DNA of 64,000 nt, from positions 124,001-188,000 of the forward strand of contig NZ_JACIFY010000006.1 of assembly GCF_014197615.1 (NCBI RefSeq), given 5' to 3'. The position numbers and the translations under genes were made by a program. The notes beneath the pieces are model-generated. The model saw only the letters and a list, made by a program, of their open reading frames with translations, did not search any database and had not been told where the DNA came from. The stretch is from Rhizobium esperanzae (GTDB lineage Bacteria > Pseudomonadota > Alphaproteobacteria > Rhizobiales > Rhizobiaceae). Position 1 is the first letter of the stretch. The number at the start of each line of letters is the position of its first letter. Below, piece by piece: positions 36,376 to 45,944 of this stretch.

Positions 36376-37386
36376 ATGGGTATGATGAAGACCGAAGCCA
36401 GCCTCGATGAAAAGGCGATCGTCGCCGCCGCCGAGAAGGCGCTCTCCGATATCGCCGCCATCCGCGGAGAAGTCTCGAAGGTGATCTTCGGTCAGGAAAG
36501 CGTCGTTGAGAACACCATTCTCGCCGTGCTCTCCGGCGGCCATGCCCTGCTCGTCGGCGTCCCCGGCCTTGCCAAGACCAGGCTGGTGACGACGCTCGGC
36601 GAAGTGCTCGGCCTTGCCGCCAACCGCATCCAGTTCACACCCGACCTGATGCCTTCGGATATTCTCGGCTCCGAAGTGATGGACCAGGACGACACCGGCC
36701 GCCGCTCCTTCCGTTTCGTCAAGGGCCCGGTCTTCGCCCAGCTGCTGATGGCCGACGAGATCAACCGCGCCTCGCCGCGCACCCAGTCGGCGCTTCTGCA
36801 ATCCATGCAGGAGTATCATATCACCATCGCCGGCCAGCGCTACGACCTTCCGGCCCCCTTCCATGTGCTCGCCACCCAGAACCCGCTGGAGCAGGAAGGC
36901 ACCTATCCCCTGCCGGAAGCCCAGCTCGACCGCTTCCTGCTGCAGGTCGACGTCAACTATCCCGAGCTCGCCGCCGAGCGCCAGATCCTGCTCGAAACCA
37001 CGGGCCTCGGCGAAACCCGGCCGGAAGCCATCATCGATGCGCAGCGGCTGATCGAGATCCAGACCCTCGTCCGCCAGATGCCGGTGAGCGAAACGGTCGT
37101 CGACGCCATCCTTTCCCTTGTGCGCTCCGCCCGCCCCGGGCAGGGCAATGCCTCGACCGACAAGAACGTCGCCTGGGGTCCAGGCCCGCGCGCCGGCCAG
37201 GCGATGATGCTCTGCGCCCGCGCCCGCGCGCTCTATGAAGGCCGCCTCGCCCCGTCTCTCGACGATATCTTCGCGCTCGCCGAACCCATTCTCCAGCATC
37301 GCATGGCGCTGACCTTCGCCGCCCGCGCCGAAGGCATGTCGGTGCGCGACGTCATCGCCGGACTGGTCAAGCAGGCAAAGGGATAA
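36376..37386 (+). CDS. MoxR family AAA+ ATPase
   Basis: A 336-residue AAA+ chaperone-like ATPase. Walker A GVPGLAKT is at about residue 54, Walker B LLMADEINRASPRTQSALLQSMQE, sensor ATQNPLEQEGTYPLPEAQLDRF, and an arginine finger region. The start chosen has GGAG 6 nt upstream; TTG and ATG starts 12 and 6 nt earlier are possible. MoxR proteins act with VWA-domain partners in protein maturation; the next gene is the usual DUF58 partner, 13 nt downstream. Confidence 0.93.
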   Translation: MGMMKTEASLDEKAIVAAAEKALSDIAAIRGEVSKVIFGQESVVENTILAVLSGGHALLVGVPGLAKTRLVTTLGEVLGLAANRIQFTPDLMPSDILGSEVMDQDDTGRRSFRFVKGPVFAQLLMADEINRASPRTQSALLQSMQEYHITIAGQRYDLPAPFHVLATQNPLEQEGTYPLPEAQLDRFLLQVDVNYPELAAERQILLETTGLGETRPEAIIDAQRLIEIQTLVRQMPVSETVVDAILSLVRSARPGQGNASTDKNVAWGPGPRAGQAMMLCARARALYEGRLAPSLDDIFALAEPILQHRMALTFAARAEGMSVRDVIAGLVKQAKG

Positions 37387-37399
37387 GGAAGCCGGACGC

Positions 37400-38320
37400 G
37401 TGGCATCTATCGGACAGATCGTCAATCCGACGTCAGGCAGCGATGCCCTTTCCCGCGCAAGGCAGCGGGCCGCCCTCATGCCGGATTGCCTGGTGGAAGC
37501 CAAGCGCATCGCCAACACGGTGATTGCCGGCTGGCATGGCCGCCGCAAGCGCGGCATCGGCGAGAATTTCTGGCAGTTCCGTCCCTATGCCGAAGGCGAG
37601 AGCCTGTCGCGCATCGATTGGCGCCGCTCCGCCCGCGACGACCATACCTATGTGCGCGAGCGCGAATGGGAGGCGGCGCATACGATCTGGCTCTGGTGCG
37701 ACATGTCGCCCTCGATGATGTACAAGTCGAGCTACGGCAACGTCTCCAAGGAAAGCCGCGCGCTGGTGCTCATGCTGGCGCTTGCCGAAATCCTCTCCCG
37801 TTCCGGCGAGCGCATCGGCTGCCCCGGCATCATGGAACCAGCCTCCACGCGCAACGCCGCCGAACGCCTGGCATCGGCGCTGGTACACGCACCGCTGACC
37901 GGCGGCCTGCCGGAAACGGCGATGATCCGCGGCTGGAGCGATCTCGTGCTGATCGGCGATTTCCTCGACGACGCGCCTGCGATCATGGAGCGCCTCGGCC
38001 CGCTCGCCCGCCGCGGCCTGCGCGGCCATGTGGTCGAGATATCGGATCCCGCCGAAGAGATCTTCCCCTATAGCGGCCGCACCGAATTCACCGATCCGGA
38101 GAGCGGCGCCAAGCTGGTTTCCGGCCGCGCCGAACATATCCGCGAGGCCTATCGCAACGCCTATCTCGCCCGCAGGGAAAGCCTCGGCCAGTCGCTGCGC
38201 CATCTCGGCTGGACCTTCACGGCCCACCGCACCGATCATCTTGCTTCCGAGGCGCTGGTCGCGGTGCATATGTATCTCTCCGGCATGCCGGCCAAGGCGA
38301 CGCATGGAGGGCAGCTGTGA
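37400..38320 (+). CDS. DUF58 domain-containing protein
   Basis: A 306-residue protein that begins with a GTG and has the DUF58 core: RRKRGIGENFWQFRPYAEGESLSRIDWRRSARDDHTYVREREWE, followed by a VWA-like fold with WLWCDMSPSMMYKSSYG (MIDAS-like DxSxS). It is probably the partner substrate-recognition subunit of the MoxR ATPase. Its stop overlaps the next gene's GTG. Confidence 0.9.
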   Translation: MASIGQIVNPTSGSDALSRARQRAALMPDCLVEAKRIANTVIAGWHGRRKRGIGENFWQFRPYAEGESLSRIDWRRSARDDHTYVREREWEAAHTIWLWCDMSPSMMYKSSYGNVSKESRALVLMLALAEILSRSGERIGCPGIMEPASTRNAAERLASALVHAPLTGGLPETAMIRGWSDLVLIGDFLDDAPAIMERLGPLARRGLRGHVVEISDPAEEIFPYSGRTEFTDPESGAKLVSGRAEHIREAYRNAYLARRESLGQSLRHLGWTFTAHRTDHLASEALVAVHMYLSGMPAKATHGGQL

Positions 38321-41130
38321 ACGCCCTTCCCTTCGCTTTCGCCTATCCCGCCATTCTCGGCGCGCTGATCGCGCTCCCGGTCATCTGGTGGCTGCTGCGG
38401 CTGACCCCGCCGCGCCCGAAGGCCGAGGTCTTCCCGCCGCTGAAGATCCTCGCATCCGTGCTGAAGCGCGAGGAGACGCCGGCGCAAAGCCCCTGGTGGC
38501 TCACCTTGCTGCGCATGCTGCTCGCCGCCGTCATCATCCTGGCGATCGCCGATCCGGTCTTCAATCCGCGCACCAGCTCGCTCGCATCGGGCGGCCCGCT
38601 CGTGCTCTTCGTCGACAACAGCTGGGCGGCCGCACCCGATTGGGAGCGCCGCATCCAGACCGCCGACGCCCTGGTGGACGATGCCGAATCCGCCGGCACA
38701 CCGGTATCGATCGCCTTCACCGCAGATCCCACGAACGATGCCGTGCCCGGCACGGCGGCGAGCGCCCGCGACAAGCTGCGCGCCGCCGAGCCGCGGCCGC
38801 TGGTCCCGGACCGCGAGCGCGCTTTCCAGGCGCTGCGCGCGGCGCTGAACGGCGTCAAGCCCGGCACCCTCGCCTTCCTGAGCGACGGCGCCGCCGCCAA
38901 GGCAGACGACCCCACGGTACGCAGACTCGCCGAACTCCAGCCCGCCGATCTCCGCCTGATCGAGGGCGATGCCGCACGGACCGTCGCGATCACCGCGGCC
39001 AACAATGCGGCCGATGCCATGACCGTCAAGGTTACACGCCTCAACGCTTCGCATGCCGCATCGGTGGCGCTGAACGCCGTCGATAGCCAGGGCCGCTCGA
39101 TCGCCAACGGCAGGGTGGATTTCCGTCCCGGCCAGAGCGTTGCAACGAGTTCGATCACCGCACCATTCGAGATGCGCAACGATTTCGCCCGCGTCAGCGT
39201 CGATAACGGCGCAACGGCGGGTGCCGTCCATCTTCTCGACGACGCATTCAAGCGCCGCCGCGTCGTCTTGCTGTCGGGTGCTGGCGGGGATGAGTTCCAA
39301 CCGCTGCTCTCGCCGCTCTATTATATCCAGCGGGCACTGCAGCCGTATGCCGATCTGATCCAACCCAGCGATTCAGATCTCTCGGTCGCCATACCGAAAC
39401 TTCTCGCCAGCAATCCCTCCATCATTATCATGGCCGATATCGGCCGGCTGCCGGAGGAGACCTACGAACCTCTGACCCGCTGGATATCGAACGGCGGTAT
39501 GCTGCTGCGTTTCGCTGGCCCGCGCATGGCGGCAGCCCCTGCAGACGATCCGCTGATCCCGGTCATCCTGCGTCAGGGAGAACGGGCGCTGGGCGGCACA
39601 TTGTCCTGGAGCGAGCCGCAGTCGCTTGCCGAATTTCCGAGTTTCGGGCCTTTTGCCGGCATAACGCGCCCTGCCGATGTCGTCATCAAGCGGCAGGTGC
39701 TTGCCGAACCGACGCCCGATCTTGCCGAACGCACCTGGGCGAGCCTGGCTGACGGCACGCCGCTGGTGACGATGAAACAGCTCGCCTCCGGCCAGATCGT
39801 CCTGTTTCATGTCACTGCGGAAGCGACCTGGTCCGATCTGCCGATCTCAGGTACTTTCGTCGACATGCTGCGCCACCTGCTGCAGATATCGCGCTCGGGC
39901 GGCGTCACTTCGGAGGCGCGCGGCAATGCGCGTGTCTCGGAGACCCTGCCGCCGTTCCGTATGCTGACGGCCAAGGGCACGCTCGTCTCCGCGACGGGCG
40001 CGGCGCGCCCCCTCATCCCACAGGCAGGAACCGAACCGACGGCGAATTTCGACAACCCGCCCGGGCTCTACGGTTCGGAGGATGGTTTCACTTCGCTGAA
40101 CGTATTGCCCGAGAATGCCGAACTGACGCCGCTCGACACGGCCGGCACCAATGCCGTGCGCGAAGGCCTGATCGGCGGAGAAAGCTGGTCGGCGAAGCCC
40201 GCGCTCTTTCTCGCAGCCTTTCTGCTGCTGCTCGCCGATAGCCTGGTCGTCCTCTTCATGAACGGCGCGTTTTCACGCTCGCGCCCGGCTGTCCGCACAG
40301 CGGCGATGATCGCTGTTGCGCTCAGCGCCGGCTTTCTCATGCAACCCGGCACGCTTCATGCCAACGACTCCCGGCCCGGCGACGATCTCATCCTGCAGAG
40401 GCTCGACAACACGCACCTCGCCTATGTCGTCACCGGTGAACAGGACGTCGACAATATATCCGAGCGCGGGCTCGAGGGACTGACCCAGTTCCTGACCTTT
40501 CGCACGACGCTGGAGCCGGCGCCGCCCGTGGGCATCGACCTCACCAAGGACGAGCTTGCCTTCTATCCGATCATCTACTGGCCGGTTTCGGCGACGGCGC
40601 CGATGCCGTCTTCGGCGGCGATCAGCCGCATCGACGCCTATATGCGCAATGGCGGCACCGTGCTTTTCGACACGCGCGATCAGATCAGCGCATTGGACAA
40701 TGGCGGCAATGTCAGCGCCAACGGCCAGAGGCTGCAGCAAATCCTCGGCAATCTCGACATTCCGCCGCTCGAGCCGGTACCGTCGGATCACGTGCTGACG
40801 AAATCCTTCTATCTCCTGTCGAGCTTTCCCGGTCGTTACGCCGGCAGCCCCCTGTGGATCGAGGCCCGGCAGGGCGGCCGCGAAGCGACCGAAAAATCGG
40901 CGGCGACGGCCGACGGCGTTTCGCCGATCCTGATCACCGGCAATGATTTCGCCGGTGCCTGGGCAATCGACGACAACGGCATACCGATGCTGCCGACCGT
41001 GCCGTCGGACGAAACGCAGCGCGAATATGCCTATCGTTCCGGCGTCAACATCATGATGTACATGCTGACCGGCAACTACAAGACCGACCAGGTTCATGTT
41101 CCCGACCTGCTCGAACGGTTAGGGCAATGA
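38317..41130 (+). CDS. BatA-type N-terminal and DUF4159 C-terminal membrane protein
   Basis: A 937-residue membrane protein, first translated with GTG overlapping the upstream stop. The N-terminal BatA-like module holds two TM segments (about 5-25 and 55-75) and a VWA-like domain (FVDNSWAAAPDWERRI) to about 280. A glutamine-amidotransferase-like middle (about 300-550) precedes TM segments at about 628-650 and 660-678. The C-terminal DUF4159 domain (about 690-930) holds DDLILQRLDNTHLAYVVTG, FYPIIYWPVSATAP and ISRIDAYMRNGGTVLFDTRD. Function unknown; conserved in alphaproteobacteria with its MoxR and DUF58 neighbours. Confidence 0.9.
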   Translation: MNALPFAFAYPAILGALIALPVIWWLLRLTPPRPKAEVFPPLKILASVLKREETPAQSPWWLTLLRMLLAAVIILAIADPVFNPRTSSLASGGPLVLFVDNSWAAAPDWERRIQTADALVDDAESAGTPVSIAFTADPTNDAVPGTAASARDKLRAAEPRPLVPDRERAFQALRAALNGVKPGTLAFLSDGAAAKADDPTVRRLAELQPADLRLIEGDAARTVAITAANNAADAMTVKVTRLNASHAASVALNAVDSQGRSIANGRVDFRPGQSVATSSITAPFEMRNDFARVSVDNGATAGAVHLLDDAFKRRRVVLLSGAGGDEFQPLLSPLYYIQRALQPYADLIQPSDSDLSVAIPKLLASNPSIIIMADIGRLPEETYEPLTRWISNGGMLLRFAGPRMAAAPADDPLIPVILRQGERALGGTLSWSEPQSLAEFPSFGPFAGITRPADVVIKRQVLAEPTPDLAERTWASLADGTPLVTMKQLASGQIVLFHVTAEATWSDLPISGTFVDMLRHLLQISRSGGVTSEARGNARVSETLPPFRMLTAKGTLVSATGAARPLIPQAGTEPTANFDNPPGLYGSEDGFTSLNVLPENAELTPLDTAGTNAVREGLIGGESWSAKPALFLAAFLLLLADSLVVLFMNGAFSRSRPAVRTAAMIAVALSAGFLMQPGTLHANDSRPGDDLILQRLDNTHLAYVVTGEQDVDNISERGLEGLTQFLTFRTTLEPAPPVGIDLTKDELAFYPIIYWPVSATAPMPSSAAISRIDAYMRNGGTVLFDTRDQISALDNGGNVSANGQRLQQILGNLDIPPLEPVPSDHVLTKSFYLLSSFPGRYAGSPLWIEARQGGREATEKSAATADGVSPILITGNDFAGAWAIDDNGIPMLPTVPSDETQREYAYRSGVNIMMYMLTGNYKTDQVHVPDLLERLGQ

Positions 41131-41131
41131 G

Positions 41132-43201
41132 ATGACGTTCGATTTTTCGCCCTTCCTGCCTTGGCCGGTTCTGGCCGCACTGGCTGCCGTCAGCGCGATC
41201 ATCGCCGGCCTGGCGATTTGGCGCGGCATTCGCGGCGCCTGGATCCGGACGCTGGCGGCACTCGCCATGCTGGCCGCCCTTGCCAATCCCGTCCTGCTGC
41301 AGGAGGACCGGGACCAGCTGTCGACCATCGTCCCCGTTCTCGTCGATCGAAGCCAGAGCCAGCAGACACCCGATCGCGTCAAGATGACCGACGATGCGCT
41401 TGCAGCCTTGAAGGGACAGCTCGCCCGCTTCCCCCAGATCGAACCCCGCTTCGTCGATGTCGAAGGCGACGTCAATTCCGACGTGCCGTCAACCCGGCTG
41501 TTCGACGCGCTGTCGGCCAACATCGCCGATATCCCGCCCGCCCGTATCGGCGGCGCCATCATGCTGACCGATGGCGAAGTCCATGATGTTCCGGCCACCA
41601 ACCAGGCGCTCGGTTTCGACGCGCCGATCCACGGCCTCATCACCGGCAAGGCCAACGAATTCGATCGCCGCATCGAAGTCATCAAGGGGCCGCGCTTCGG
41701 CATCGTCAACGAGGAGCAGCAGGTCGTTCTGCGCGTCTTCGACGACGGTCCGAGCCCCGGCGGCACGGCCGATGTCACGGTGAAGCTGAACGGTGATGAG
41801 ATCGCCAACCTGCAGGCGACACCCGGCCAGGATACGCCCTTCTCCTTCAAGGTGCCGGCCGGCGGCAGCAACGTGCTCGAATTCTCGGTCGCGGCCCTTC
41901 CCGGCGAGGTCACCACCGCCAACAACCGCGCCGTCCACGTCATCGACGGCATCCGCCAGAATCTCCGCGTCCTGCTCGTCTCCGGCGAACCGCATGCCGG
42001 CGAGCGTGCCTGGCGCAACCTGCTGAAATCCGATGCCTCCGTCGATCTCGTCCACTTCACCATCCTGCGTCCGCCGGAAAAGCAGGACGGCACGCCGATC
42101 AACGAGCTGTCGCTGATCGCCTTCCCGACACGTGAACTCTTCGTCGACAAGATCAAGGATTTCGACCTGATCATCTTCGACCGCTACCAGCACCGCGGCG
42201 TGCTGCCGCTGCTCTATTACGATTACATCGCGCAATATGTCGACAATGGCGGCGCGCTGCTGATCGCCGCCGGTCCAGAGCATGCCGGCCCCGATTCCAT
42301 TGCACTGACGCCGCTTTCCTCGGTCCTGCCGGCAACGCCCACCGGAGAGATGATCGAAAAAGCCTTCTATCCCCGCCTCTCCGAGGAAGGCCGCAAACAT
42401 CCCGTCACCCGCGGCCTGGATGGTTCGGGCGAAGATCCGCCCCATTGGGGCCGCTGGTTCCGCAGCGTCGATGTCGACCCACCGCAGGGCGAGACGATCA
42501 TGCTCGGGGCAGACAACCATCCGCTGCTGGTGCTGAACCGCGCCGGCCAGGGCCGCGTCGCCATGCTGCTTTCCGATCAGGGCTGGCTGTGGGCGCGCGG
42601 TTTCGAAGGCGGTGGTCCGAATGTTTCGCTCTATCGCCGCATCGCCCATTGGCTGATGAAGGAGCCGGCGCTCGAGGAAGAAGCGCTGACGGCGCGCGCC
42701 TCCGGCCGAACCCTTGAAGTCACGCGCCAAACGATCGGCGACAATCCCGGCAACGCCACCGTGCGTTATCCCTCCGGCAAGACCGAAACCCTGGCGCTCA
42801 CCCAGTCCGAACCCGGGCTCTACAAGGCCGAGAAGCGGATGGACGAAATCGGCCTCTTCGAAATCCGCAACGGCAAGCTATCGACACTTGTGCACATCGG
42901 CGCCGTCGACGCACCTGAGTTCAAGGCGATGATCTCGACGACCGATGTGCTGAAGCCGGTCGCCGACAGAAGCAAGGGTCTCGTCACCCGCGTTGCCAAT
43001 GAAAAGGGCGCGATCAGCGTGCCGCCGATACTGCCGGTGCGCGGTCAGGTGCGCGTCGCCGACAATGATCGCATGATGATCCGCATGACCAGCGAGACGG
43101 TGTTGAAGGGCATCAACACGCTGCCGCTCTTTGCCGGTTTTGCCGGCGTCGGCATCCTGCTGCTGGCCTTTGGCGCCATGTGGTGGCGTGAAGGGCGATA
43201 A
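41132..43201 (+). CDS. membrane protein of the MoxR operon with VWA-like and GATase-like regions
   Basis: A 689-residue protein with TM segments at about 10-26 and 32-48, a large exported region, and a C-terminal TM at about 665-683. The periplasmic part begins with VPVLVDRSQSQQTPDRVK (a VWA/MIDAS-like strand) and includes IGGAIMLTDGEVHD. It later has a class I amidotransferase-like flavodoxin fold (LRVLLVSGEPHAGERAW, FDLIIFDRYQHRGVLPLLYYDYIAQYVDNGGALLIAAG). No catalytic Cys is seen. It starts 1 nt after the DUF4159 gene stop. Function unknown. Confidence 0.88.
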   Translation: MTFDFSPFLPWPVLAALAAVSAIIAGLAIWRGIRGAWIRTLAALAMLAALANPVLLQEDRDQLSTIVPVLVDRSQSQQTPDRVKMTDDALAALKGQLARFPQIEPRFVDVEGDVNSDVPSTRLFDALSANIADIPPARIGGAIMLTDGEVHDVPATNQALGFDAPIHGLITGKANEFDRRIEVIKGPRFGIVNEEQQVVLRVFDDGPSPGGTADVTVKLNGDEIANLQATPGQDTPFSFKVPAGGSNVLEFSVAALPGEVTTANNRAVHVIDGIRQNLRVLLVSGEPHAGERAWRNLLKSDASVDLVHFTILRPPEKQDGTPINELSLIAFPTRELFVDKIKDFDLIIFDRYQHRGVLPLLYYDYIAQYVDNGGALLIAAGPEHAGPDSIALTPLSSVLPATPTGEMIEKAFYPRLSEEGRKHPVTRGLDGSGEDPPHWGRWFRSVDVDPPQGETIMLGADNHPLLVLNRAGQGRVAMLLSDQGWLWARGFEGGGPNVSLYRRIAHWLMKEPALEEEALTARASGRTLEVTRQTIGDNPGNATVRYPSGKTETLALTQSEPGLYKAEKRMDEIGLFEIRNGKLSTLVHIGAVDAPEFKAMISTTDVLKPVADRSKGLVTRVANEKGAISVPPILPVRGQVRVADNDRMMIRMTSETVLKGINTLPLFAGFAGVGILLLAFGAMWWREGR

Positions 43202-43205
43202 TCTC

Positions 43206-43622
43206 ATGTCGGCATTCGAACTGACCGGCTCACCCTCGCCGGAGGAACTCGCAGCTATCACCGATGCGCTCTCGGCCTTCAACAGTAGTGATGTCGGCCC
43301 CTCGGATCGCCAGCCGCTCGCCGTCCTCATCCGCGATACCGATGGAAAGGTGACCGGGGGTCTTTCCGGCTTTACCGCCTGGGGCTGGCTCTTCACCCAG
43401 ATGCTCTATATCCCCGATACGCTGCGCGGCACCGGCCTCGCCGGCAAGATCCTCGCCAAAGCAGAAGAAGAGGCGAAAGCCCGGGGCTGCCGCGGCGCCT
43501 GGATCGACACATTCAGCCCGCAGGCCCTGCGAGCCTATCTGCGTCAGGGTTATGAGGTCTTCGGCGAGCTTGAGGATTTCCCGGAAGGCCGCACACGCAG
43601 CTTCCTCCGGAAAAATCTCTAA
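43206..43622 (+). CDS. GNAT family N-acetyltransferase
   Basis: A 138-residue protein. The acetyl-CoA loop is LYIPDTLRGTGLAGKILAKAEEEAKARGCRGAWIDTFSPQALRAYLRQGYEVFGEL, which is the GNAT motif A/B region in its entirety. Substrate unknown. It begins 4 nt after the last MoxR-operon gene and is probably co-transcribed, although its role may be unrelated. Confidence 0.87.
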   Translation: MSAFELTGSPSPEELAAITDALSAFNSSDVGPSDRQPLAVLIRDTDGKVTGGLSGFTAWGWLFTQMLYIPDTLRGTGLAGKILAKAEEEAKARGCRGAWIDTFSPQALRAYLRQGYEVFGELEDFPEGRTRSFLRKNL

Positions 43623-43623
43623 A

Positions 43624-44124
43624 TCACCCGTGCCAGGCGATGATGCCCTGCAGCCGCTCGTGCACGCCTTCGGCGATCGGAACGACGAGCACGCGGCCGG
43701 GATCGACAGGGCCTGGAAAGGACAACGCGTTGTAAGCGACTTTCTCGAAGCCGAGCGGGCCGTAATAGGGCGGATCACCGACCAGGATAACCGCTTCCGA
43801 ACCCTTGCGTCTTGCCGCCTCCACGGCGATCCGCACGAGCTCGCGGCCGATGCCCTGGTTCTTGTGCGAGGGCCGGACGGCAAGCGGGCCGAGCAGATGC
43901 CCCTTCGCCGTGCCGGCCAGCACCGGCGTCATCCGCACGGAAGCAATCGTCTCGCCATTGTCGGTGCAGATGAAGGAGAGTGAGAGATCATGCGGCCCCT
44001 GCTCGCGGATGCGCGCGGCGGCGCGCGTGAAGCGGCCGGGACCGAAGGCTTCTTCGTTGATGTGTTCGATGGCGGCGTCATGAGACGCGTCTTCGGTGAG
44101 GTAGACGAGATCGTGCTTGTACAT
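43624..44124 (-). CDS. GNAT family N-acetyltransferase
   Basis: A 166-residue acetyltransferase: LAVRPSHKNQGIGRELVRIAVEAARRKGSEAVILVGDPPYYGPLGFEKVA is motif A/B, similar to the YhbS type. The start before YKHDLVYLTEDASHDAAIEHINEEAFGPGRF was taken because conservation begins there; an ATG 21 codons upstream is possible and neither has a good ribosome site. It is convergent with the previous GNAT gene, 1 nt apart. Confidence 0.85.
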   Translation of the reverse strand: MYKHDLVYLTEDASHDAAIEHINEEAFGPGRFTRAAARIREQGPHDLSLSFICTDNGETIASVRMTPVLAGTAKGHLLGPLAVRPSHKNQGIGRELVRIAVEAARRKGSEAVILVGDPPYYGPLGFEKVAYNALSFPGPVDPGRVLVVPIAEGVHERLQGIIAWHG

Positions 44125-44416
44125 GATGACAGAAACCGGATGGACAGATTGATGGGTCTCGAACACGCCTTGGGCGTTCGGGAGCATCAGCGTCGTCGCG
44201 GGTTTCTGGAAATGAACATCAGGCAGAGGTCTCTCAAATCGTGACAAGGCCGATAGCAGGAAAAATTTCCGCCGTCCAACGCAAAATGCACACCACGGCA
44301 CTCGAAACTATGCAGTGTCTGAACGGCGTGACGCACTGTTCAACCTTTACCGCCTGCAAAGCCCCGCTATCTCAGTTAACGTTCGTCCCGACACGCAATC
44401 AAGGGAAATGAAGATC

Positions 44417-45403
44417 ATGGGAATGCTGGTGGACGGCGTCTGGCATGACGTCTGGTACGACACGAAGGAGAGCAAAGGTCAATTCAAGCGACAGCCGTCG
44501 CAGTTCCGCAATTGGGTGACATCGGATGGTGAGGCCGGCCCTTCCGGCAACGGCGGTTTCAAGGCCGAGGCCGGGCGTTACCATCTTTATGTTTCGCTTG
44601 CCTGTCCCTGGGCGCAGCGCACGCTGATCTTCCGCAAGCTGAAGAAGCTGGAGGAGCTGATTTCGGTCTCCGTCGTCGATCCGCTGATGCTCGAGAACGG
44701 TTGGGAATTCAAAGTCGGCGACGGCGCCACCGGCGACCCGCTTTTCGGCGCGGCCGCGCTCTGGCAGATCTACGCCAAGGCCGATCCGCATTATTCCGGC
44801 CGCGTCACCGTTCCCGTCCTCTGGGACAAGCAGACCGGCACGATCGTCAACAACGAATCCGCCGAAATCATCCGCATGTTCAACAGCGCCTTCGACGGCC
44901 TGACCGGCTCGAAGATCGATTACTATCCGGAGGATCTGAGAGCCGAAATCGATGCGCTGAACGCCACCGTCTACGACACCGTCAACAACGGCGTCTACAA
45001 GGCGGGCTTTGCCACCACCCAGGACGCCTATGAGGAAAATGTCGGCAAGCTGTTCGAAACCCTCGATATGCTCGACGAACGCTTGGGCAAGGGCCGTTAC
45101 CTCTTCGGCGACCGTCAGACCGAGGCCGACTGGCGCTTGTTCACCACGCTGGTGCGCTTCGACCCCGTCTATGTCGGCCATTTCAAATGCAACATCCGCC
45201 GCATCGCCGATTATCGCAATCTGCCCGGCTATGTGAGAGATCTTTATCAGACGGCAGGCATTGCCGAGACGGTGAACCTGACGCACATCAAGCAGCACTA
45301 TTACCGCAGCCACAAGACGATCAATCCGACCGGCATCGTCCCCGCTGGCCCGGCGCTCGATCTCGACAGCCCGCATGGCCGTGGAAAGCTTTTCGCGGCT
45401 TGA
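44417..45403 (+). CDS. glutathionyl-hydroquinone reductase (Xi-class GST, ECM4/YqjG)
   Basis: A 328-residue Xi-class glutathione transferase that reduces glutathionyl-hydroquinones. The catalytic motif SLACPWAQRTLIFRKLK is at about residues 53-69, followed by IVNNESAEIIRMFNSAFD and the C-terminal FGDRQTEADWRLFTTLVRFDPVYVGHFKCN. Three in-frame ATGs (44408, 44417, 44423) precede the MLVDGVW segment; the middle one matches where homologues begin. Confidence 0.92.
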   Translation: MGMLVDGVWHDVWYDTKESKGQFKRQPSQFRNWVTSDGEAGPSGNGGFKAEAGRYHLYVSLACPWAQRTLIFRKLKKLEELISVSVVDPLMLENGWEFKVGDGATGDPLFGAAALWQIYAKADPHYSGRVTVPVLWDKQTGTIVNNESAEIIRMFNSAFDGLTGSKIDYYPEDLRAEIDALNATVYDTVNNGVYKAGFATTQDAYEENVGKLFETLDMLDERLGKGRYLFGDRQTEADWRLFTTLVRFDPVYVGHFKCNIRRIADYRNLPGYVRDLYQTAGIAETVNLTHIKQHYYRSHKTINPTGIVPAGPALDLDSPHGRGKLFAA

Positions 45404-45406
45404 TAC

Positions 45407-45886
45407 TCACCAGCGATGGTCGGGCTCCTGCTCGCCGCGCAACTCGGCCAGGCGGCGATGCGTCGCCTCGGTCGTGCCGGCGGGCAGGCTGTCGAGCGAG
45501 AAGAAGCCGCTGTCGGAGATTTCCCAATCGGGCGGACGCGGCGCCGTCTGCTCGACGCTTGCCCGGTAGAACACGACATGGTCGCGCCGTGTGGTCGTGG
45601 TGTTGAAATAGACCTGGACCAGTTGCGGTTTGCCGATAATCCTGAGGTTGCCCTCCTCGCGCAGTTCCTTGGCGAGCGCTTCTTCGACCGTCTCGTTGCG
45701 TTCCAGCCCGCCGCCCGGCATATGCCAGCCGCCGACATAGCTGTGGCGCACCAGGAAAATCCGCCCTTCCGCGTCGAAGCAGGCGGCCCTGACACCCATC
45801 GTCATGCCGCGGGCGAAGGAGAAATAGACATGCAGGAGGCGCAAGGCCAGCCTGATGTGAGGGGGCCGCTTTTCTTTATCCACCAT
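45407..45886 (-). CDS. NUDIX domain protein with altered NUDIX box
   Basis: A 159-residue protein. The region HMPGGGLERNETVEEALAKE with LREEGNL is a NUDIX box in which the Arg of REUXEE is Lys and the last Gly is Asn; the two metal-binding Glu residues remain. The N-terminus is basic with a short hydrophobic stretch (HIRLALRLLHVYFSFARG), like many rhizobial NUDIX proteins that process nucleotide sugars or unknown diphosphates. Convergent with the GST gene, 3 nt apart. Confidence 0.85.
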   Translation of the reverse strand: MVDKEKRPPHIRLALRLLHVYFSFARGMTMGVRAACFDAEGRIFLVRHSYVGGWHMPGGGLERNETVEEALAKELREEGNLRIIGKPQLVQVYFNTTTTRRDHVVFYRASVEQTAPRPPDWEISDSGFFSLDSLPAGTTEATHRRLAELRGEQEPDHRW

Positions 45887-45944
45887 CGTACCGTTTCAGC
45901 CCTTCATCGCGCCGGATGTGTTTGATTTGTCAATAAGCTGGTCT

